This document shows, in pieces, positions 51,563-54,843 of a stretch of DNA of 54,843 nt; the stretch's first letter is position 1; each line of letters opens with the position of its first letter. The DNA is taken from contig CALXSF010000014.1 in the NCBI GenBank assembly GCA_944391055.1, positions 1 through 54,843 on the forward strand. The letters are read 5' to 3'. The DNA is from an uncultured Kiritimatiellota bacterium. GTDB lineage: Bacteria > Verrucomicrobiota > Kiritimatiellia > RFP12 > DVOR01. Both the position numbers and the translations under genes were made by a program. The notes beneath the pieces were generated by a model. That model had not been told where the DNA came from. It saw only the letters and a program-made list of their open reading frames with translations, and searched no databases.

Positions 51563-52387
51563 TCAGTTCTCCGGTTCGTCGGCCAGACGCTCGCGGAGGC
51601 GCACCAGCCAGATGGTCAATTCGTACAGCACGCACATGGGCACGGCCATGACGATCTGCGAGAGGGGGTCGGGGGGCGTGAGGAACATCGCCACCACGAA
51701 GATGAGGATGATGGCCACGCCGCGGCGCGCGCGCAGCGTCTCGGCCCGGATGATGCCCAGCCAGCCCAGCGCCAGCAGCACGAGGGGGAATTGGAAGGCG
51801 AGCCCGAAGGCCAGGAGTACCTTGAGCACGAAGGCGATGTAGGCGTCGGCCTGGAGGATGGTGACGGGCACGTGCATCCACGCGTTGAGCGCCAGGAGGG
51901 CCTGGAGCGCCAGGCGGAGGGTGAAGCTGAAGCAGAGCCACACGCCGCCGAGGAAGAGGAAGACGCCCGCGCCGAGGGTGAACAGGATGAGGTTGCGCTC
52001 GTGCCGACGGAGGCCGGGGAAGACGAACCGGGCGATGAAGTAGAGCAGCGCCGGCAGGGCCACGATCGTGCCGCCCCACAGCATGGTGGTCATGAAGAGC
52101 GAGAAGCCGGTGCCCACCTCCAGCCCCTGGACGGAGACGCCCTGGGCCTCCAGCCCGGCGCCCTTCAGCGGCCATTGGAGGATGGCGATGACCTTCGGCG
52201 CGAAGGGCGCCACCACGAGCATGGCCGCCACCCACGAGAGGGCGCAGCGGACGATGCAGTCGCGCAGGTCGATGAAATGCTCGATGAAGGGGCGCGGCGG
52301 GTCGAGCTCGTCCTCGTGGAGCCGATCCTCGTCGGTCTCCGAGAAAAGGCGCCGGAAGGCGCCGGCCAGGCGGTTGCGCTCAGCCAC
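51563..52387 (-). CDS. tatC: Sec-independent translocase TatC
   Basis: A 274-residue membrane protein starting at GTG 52387, which overlaps the TatB stop by 8 bases. Signatures are PPRPFIEHFIDLRDCIVRCA (N-terminal helix with the conserved Glu), then six membrane helices, FVFPGLRRHERN, the periplasmic proline, FQFPLVLLALGWLG, RRGVAIILIFVVAMFLTPPDP and VPMCVLYELTIW. It recognises twin-arginine signals, matching the several Tat-signal enzymes found in this window. Confidence 0.95.
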   Translation of the reverse strand: MAERNRLAGAFRRLFSETDEDRLHEDELDPPRPFIEHFIDLRDCIVRCALSWVAAMLVVAPFAPKVIAILQWPLKGAGLEAQGVSVQGLEVGTGFSLFMTTMLWGGTIVALPALLYFIARFVFPGLRRHERNLILFTLGAGVFLFLGGVWLCFSFTLRLALQALLALNAWMHVPVTILQADAYIAFVLKVLLAFGLAFQFPLVLLALGWLGIIRAETLRARRGVAIILIFVVAMFLTPPDPLSQIVMAVPMCVLYELTIWLVRLRERLADEPEN

Positions 52388-52847
52388 GGGGCGCCTCCTT
52401 GGCGGGGGCCTTGGGGGTGGGCGAGAGGCCGAGGGAGCGCGGGCGCGGGGCCTCCTCCCGCGGCGGCGGGGCGGGTTCGGGCGGCTCGGGCGCGCTCGGC
52501 GGGGGGTCGGGGGGGAGGCCGCCGGGGACGGGCTCGGCGTCCCAGTCGTCGTCGGGGGAGTGGTCGGGGGGCGCGCCGAGGGCGGCCTCCACCTCGTCAA
52601 GGGTGTCGTTCACCTGCTTGGCGAGCTCCTCGTCGGTGGGGGCGAGGGCGTCCAGATCGCCGGCGGCGGCGTTGAGGCGGTCGTCGAGCTGCTGATCCAT
52701 GCTCATCACCTGGCGCTTGAACTCGTCGCTGGCACGGCGGAGCATCCCCATCCAATGGCCCACCTTGCGCGCCGCCGAGGGGAGCTTCTTGGGGCCCAGC
52801 ACGATCATCGCCACCACGAGGATGACAAGGGTTTCCGTGAACGACAT
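52380..52847 (-). CDS. tatB: Twin-arginine translocase TatA/TatB protein
   Basis: A 155-residue protein: one N-terminal transmembrane helix (ETLVILVVAMIVLGPKKLPS), the amphipathic helix (RKVGHWMGMLRRASDEFKRQ), a helical region, then a long proline/acid-rich tail (EPPEPAPPPREEAPRP). The GP motif with KKLP and length are those of TatB, which binds the signal peptide together with TatC; a TatA role cannot be excluded since only one such gene is present here. Translationally coupled to tatC. Confidence 0.85.
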   Translation of the reverse strand: MSFTETLVILVVAMIVLGPKKLPSAARKVGHWMGMLRRASDEFKRQVMSMDQQLDDRLNAAAGDLDALAPTDEELAKQVNDTLDEVEAALGAPPDHSPDDDWDAEPVPGGLPPDPPPSAPEPPEPAPPPREEAPRPRSLGLSPTPKAPAKEAPRG

Positions 52848-52918
52848 GACGCTTTCCGGGGCGCGCCCGACCCTGCGCGGGGGCGGGCGGGCCTCCGCGC
52901 GAGGTCAGGCGCGGCGCC

Positions 52919-53488
52919 TTATTTGTAGGGGACGAACTCGGCGCGGCGGTTCAGCCGGTAGGCTTCCTCGTCATGGCCGGGGACGGCGGGTTTCTCCTCG
53001 CCGAAGGCGCGGGTCTGGATGCGGGCGGGGTCGATGCCGTAGGCGACGATGTAGTCGCGCACGCCGCCGGCGCGCTGCTCGGAGAGGGAGAGGTTGTATT
53101 CGTTGGAGCCGCGCTCGTCGCAGTGGCCCTCGATGATCATGACGTGCTGGGGGTTGTTCAGCAGGTACTGCGCGGCGGCGTCGGCCTTGGCCAGCTCGTC
53201 GGTCGGCAGGGTGTAGCTGTCGAAGGTGAAGAGGAGGGGTTCGAGCCCGGCGTCGCTGATGCGCGTGTAGCGGTCCTCGAAGTTGCCGGAGGCCGGGTCG
53301 GCGAAGGCGCCCACGTTGGGGTCGTCGGGGTCGAAGCCGGCCGCGTTCGGGTCGACCGTCACGTCGCCGGCGGTGGGGTCGTAGTAGGCGTCCTGATCTG
53401 CGCCGGGGGCGGCCTTGCCGCTTTTCGTGGCGCACCCGCAGAGGGCCACCGCGGCGGCCAGCAACGCAATCGCGAGAGAACTCTTCAT
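52919..53488 (-). CDS. pal: Peptidoglycan-associated lipoprotein Pal
   Basis: A 189-residue lipoprotein: lipobox ALCGC (Cys19) after SSLAIALLAAAV, an unstructured acidic linker, and the OmpA/Pal domain (FTFDSYTLPTDELAKADAAA, HVMIIEGHCDERGSNEYNLS, RAGGVRDYIVAYGID, RIQTRAFGEEKPAVPG, YRLNRRAEFV). It tethers the outer membrane to peptidoglycan and works with TolB. It is 18 bases downstream of tolB, and Pal-TolB adjacency is a standard Tol-Pal order. Confidence 0.93.
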   Translation of the reverse strand: MKSSLAIALLAAAVALCGCATKSGKAAPGADQDAYYDPTAGDVTVDPNAAGFDPDDPNVGAFADPASGNFEDRYTRISDAGLEPLLFTFDSYTLPTDELAKADAAAQYLLNNPQHVMIIEGHCDERGSNEYNLSLSEQRAGGVRDYIVAYGIDPARIQTRAFGEEKPAVPGHDEEAYRLNRRAEFVPYK

Positions 53489-53506
53489 GGCTGTTGTTCC
53501 TTCCTG

Positions 53507-54727
53507 TTACTTGCTCCACGCGGGGTTCTGCCACTGCGTGCCCGCGCCGGAAAAGGGTTTGTAGGGTGGGTCGCCGCGCTCGGCGGCGTCGAGCACCCAC
53601 ACCGAGACCTCGCGGCCCTGGGTGCGGGCCGCCACCACGTGCCGGCCGTCGGGCGCCCACGAGGGGGACTCGTACTGGTCGTTTTTGGGGGTGAGGAAGC
53701 GGAGGGACTCCTCGCCGCGTGCCGGGTCGATCAGCGCGATGCGATAGGGCGCCCCGCGCTTGGTGGCGAAGACGATGCCCCGCTTCCCCCAGTCGGGCTG
53801 GACGTTCTCGCCGCCGCGGAGGGTCAGGCGGCGCGTGGCCTTCGTCGCCACGTCCACCACGTAGAGCTGGGGCGAGCCCGAGCGGTCGGAGACGTAGCAG
53901 ATCTGGCGGCCGTCGGGCGACCAGCAGGGGCTGGCCTCCGCCGCCAGCTTCGTCTCCGTCAGGCGGGTCAGGCGGCGCGTGGCCACGTCCATCACGTAAA
54001 GCTCGGGGTTGCCTTGGTGGGAGAGGATGATCGCCACCTTGCCCGGGTCGGCGGGGGAGGGCACCGCGCCCGTGCTCAGCCCGCGGAAGGCCGCCAGGCG
54101 GCGCACCGCGCCCGTCGCCGCGTCGGCCACGAAGACGGCGGGGTAACCCAGGCGGTAGCTGGTGAAGTAGATCTCGCGGCCGTCGGGCGACCAGCGCGGG
54201 CCGACGATCGGGGCGCCGTCGCGCGTCAGCCGCCGCAGGTTGTGCCCATCGTAGTCGCAGACGTAGAGATCCTCGATCGCGGTGCCGTCGCGGCGCGTGC
54301 CCGTCTTCGCCACCACCGCGAAGCGGCTCTGGGCCATGCCCCGCTCCCCGGTGGTCGCGCCGACGATCGCGTCGGCCAGCTCATGCGCGTGGCGGCGCGC
54401 CTGCGCGGCGTCGGCGGCCTGGCGCACCCACGAAAAGCGCTTGCCCGGCCACTCCACCGTGAGGCTTTCCCCCACCCCGTCGGCGCCCGAGGCCGAGCCG
54501 CCCACGCGCACCTGCGCCGCGCCCTCGGTGAGGCGATACCACCCGCTCCGCGCCAGATCGTTCTGGAGCGTCCGCACGAAAGCCTGCCCGCCCGCGCCCG
54601 CGCCCTGCGCGCCAAGCGCCAGCGACTGGCGCGCCACGCCCTCCACCGTCACGTCGATCACCGGCGCCGCCGCCGGGCACACGCCCGCCAACGCCGCCAT
54701 CAGCACGCCAACAACAAGCCATCTCAT
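53507..54727 (-). CDS. tolB: Tol-Pal periplasmic protein TolB
   Basis: A 406-residue periplasmic protein. I chose ATG 54727, which gives a signal peptide (MRWLVVGVLMAALAGVCPAA) and lies 7 bases after a TATGAT box. The N-terminal domain includes AFVRTLQNDLARSGWYRL. The C-terminal beta-propeller has repeated WSPDGR blades (RWSPDGREIYFTSYR, CWSPDGRQICYVSDRSG, WAPDGRHVVAARTQG). TolB links Pal to TolA and the inner-membrane complex. The start lies close (40 bases) to the right terminal repeat, so upstream genes are lost. Confidence 0.93.
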   Translation of the reverse strand: MRWLVVGVLMAALAGVCPAAAPVIDVTVEGVARQSLALGAQGAGAGGQAFVRTLQNDLARSGWYRLTEGAAQVRVGGSASGADGVGESLTVEWPGKRFSWVRQAADAAQARRHAHELADAIVGATTGERGMAQSRFAVVAKTGTRRDGTAIEDLYVCDYDGHNLRRLTRDGAPIVGPRWSPDGREIYFTSYRLGYPAVFVADAATGAVRRLAAFRGLSTGAVPSPADPGKVAIILSHQGNPELYVMDVATRRLTRLTETKLAAEASPCWSPDGRQICYVSDRSGSPQLYVVDVATKATRRLTLRGGENVQPDWGKRGIVFATKRGAPYRIALIDPARGEESLRFLTPKNDQYESPSWAPDGRHVVAARTQGREVSVWVLDAAERGDPPYKPFSGAGTQWQNPAWSK

Positions 54728-54740
54728 GCCCTTTATCATA
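54728..54740 (-). promoter_or_regulatory. Extended -10, leaderless start for tolB
   Basis: On the minus strand TGGTATGAT (-10 at 54740-54735) lies 7 bases before ATG 54727 with no Shine-Dalgarno sequence. The terminal repeat starts about 26 bases further upstream, so the native -35 is partly replaced or adjacent to the repeat. Confidence 0.6.
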
Positions 54741-54766
54741 CCACAAACGCCCCGCGCGGTGGTGCC

Positions 54767-54843
54767 CAATAGTGTCCGGGGAAATTATGCGAAGACGAGT
54801 GGAAGGGTAAGTTGGATGGGGGGGATGAGTGGCGGAATGGAGG
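54767..54843 (-). repeat. Right copy of 77-bp terminal inverted repeat
   Basis: Exact reverse complement of bases 1-77. The inner border is at CAATAGTGTCC. The bases just inside it (GTGCC) differ from those inside the left copy, so these are two insertions of the same sequence end or two junctions of one repeat node. Confidence 0.9.

Overview
The window reads as a piece of chromosome from a GC-rich, Gram-negative bacterium of the Planctomycetota-Verrucomicrobiota-Chlamydiota group; a Kiritimatiellota or Lentisphaerota-like gut or anaerobic lineage is my best guess. The signs are an outer membrane (LptD, Pal, TolB), many secreted Tat-signal sulfatase- and phosphodiesterase-type enzymes, a DUF3472 protein, a HzsA-like diheme protein fused to an FGE-like fold, PPDK, and a tyrosine phenol-lyase/tryptophanase homologue. 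No 16S gene is present, so the taxonomy is inference. The two ends carry the same 77 bases in inverted orientation, which looks like a repeat (probably an insertion-sequence end) at which assembly stopped.

Layout. 77-7395: a cassette of phage-tail-type genes, including a tail-assembly-chaperone pair joined by an A7 slippery site and a tape-measure-like protein. Nearly every gap holds modular hairpin elements with four-unit 7- or 8-base arrays, and five genes share an identical leader at fixed spacing. The cassette ends inside a Tat-signal gene that it truncates. 7430-11659: truncated gene, secreted phosphoesterase, metal-export pair (HMA chaperone and P1B ATPase) behind a two-operator promoter, and a DNA invertase/resolvase. 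11884-19287: SpoU methyltransferase, PLP lyase, DUF3472 protein, membrane phosphoesterase, HTH/zinc-ribbon protein, and two tandem paralogous secreted phosphodiesterases. 19304-24397: a giant secreted repeat protein. 24575-32779: ppdK, rodA, RNase G/E, lptD and tRNA-Arg(TCT). 32865-36975: HIT protein, sugar isomerase-like protein, phosphoesterase, sulfatase.

37160-43190 is a polymorphic-toxin island. An N-terminally truncated Rhs core (GC-rich) changes abruptly at about 38390 to an AT-rich C-terminal toxin tip with an HExxH motif. It is followed by an overlapping secreted immunity candidate, another secreted unknown, a transposase relic, an unknown protein with a coupled 36-residue cysteine-rich ORF, and an immunity-like gene broken by a one-base frameshift in a G8 tract. 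43580-50191 returns to GC-rich genes: a phosphoglycerate-mutase-like metalloenzyme, a secreted unknown, purM and the HzsA-like/FGE fusion. The right end, on the minus strand, is a cell-envelope operon (tolB-pal-tatB-tatC-rdgC-like).

Across the window many genes have a -10 box only 6-8 bases upstream of the ATG and no Shine-Dalgarno sequence, implying leaderless mRNAs; others use a strong GGAG-type site. Family assignments come from motif recognition by eye; no database search was possible.
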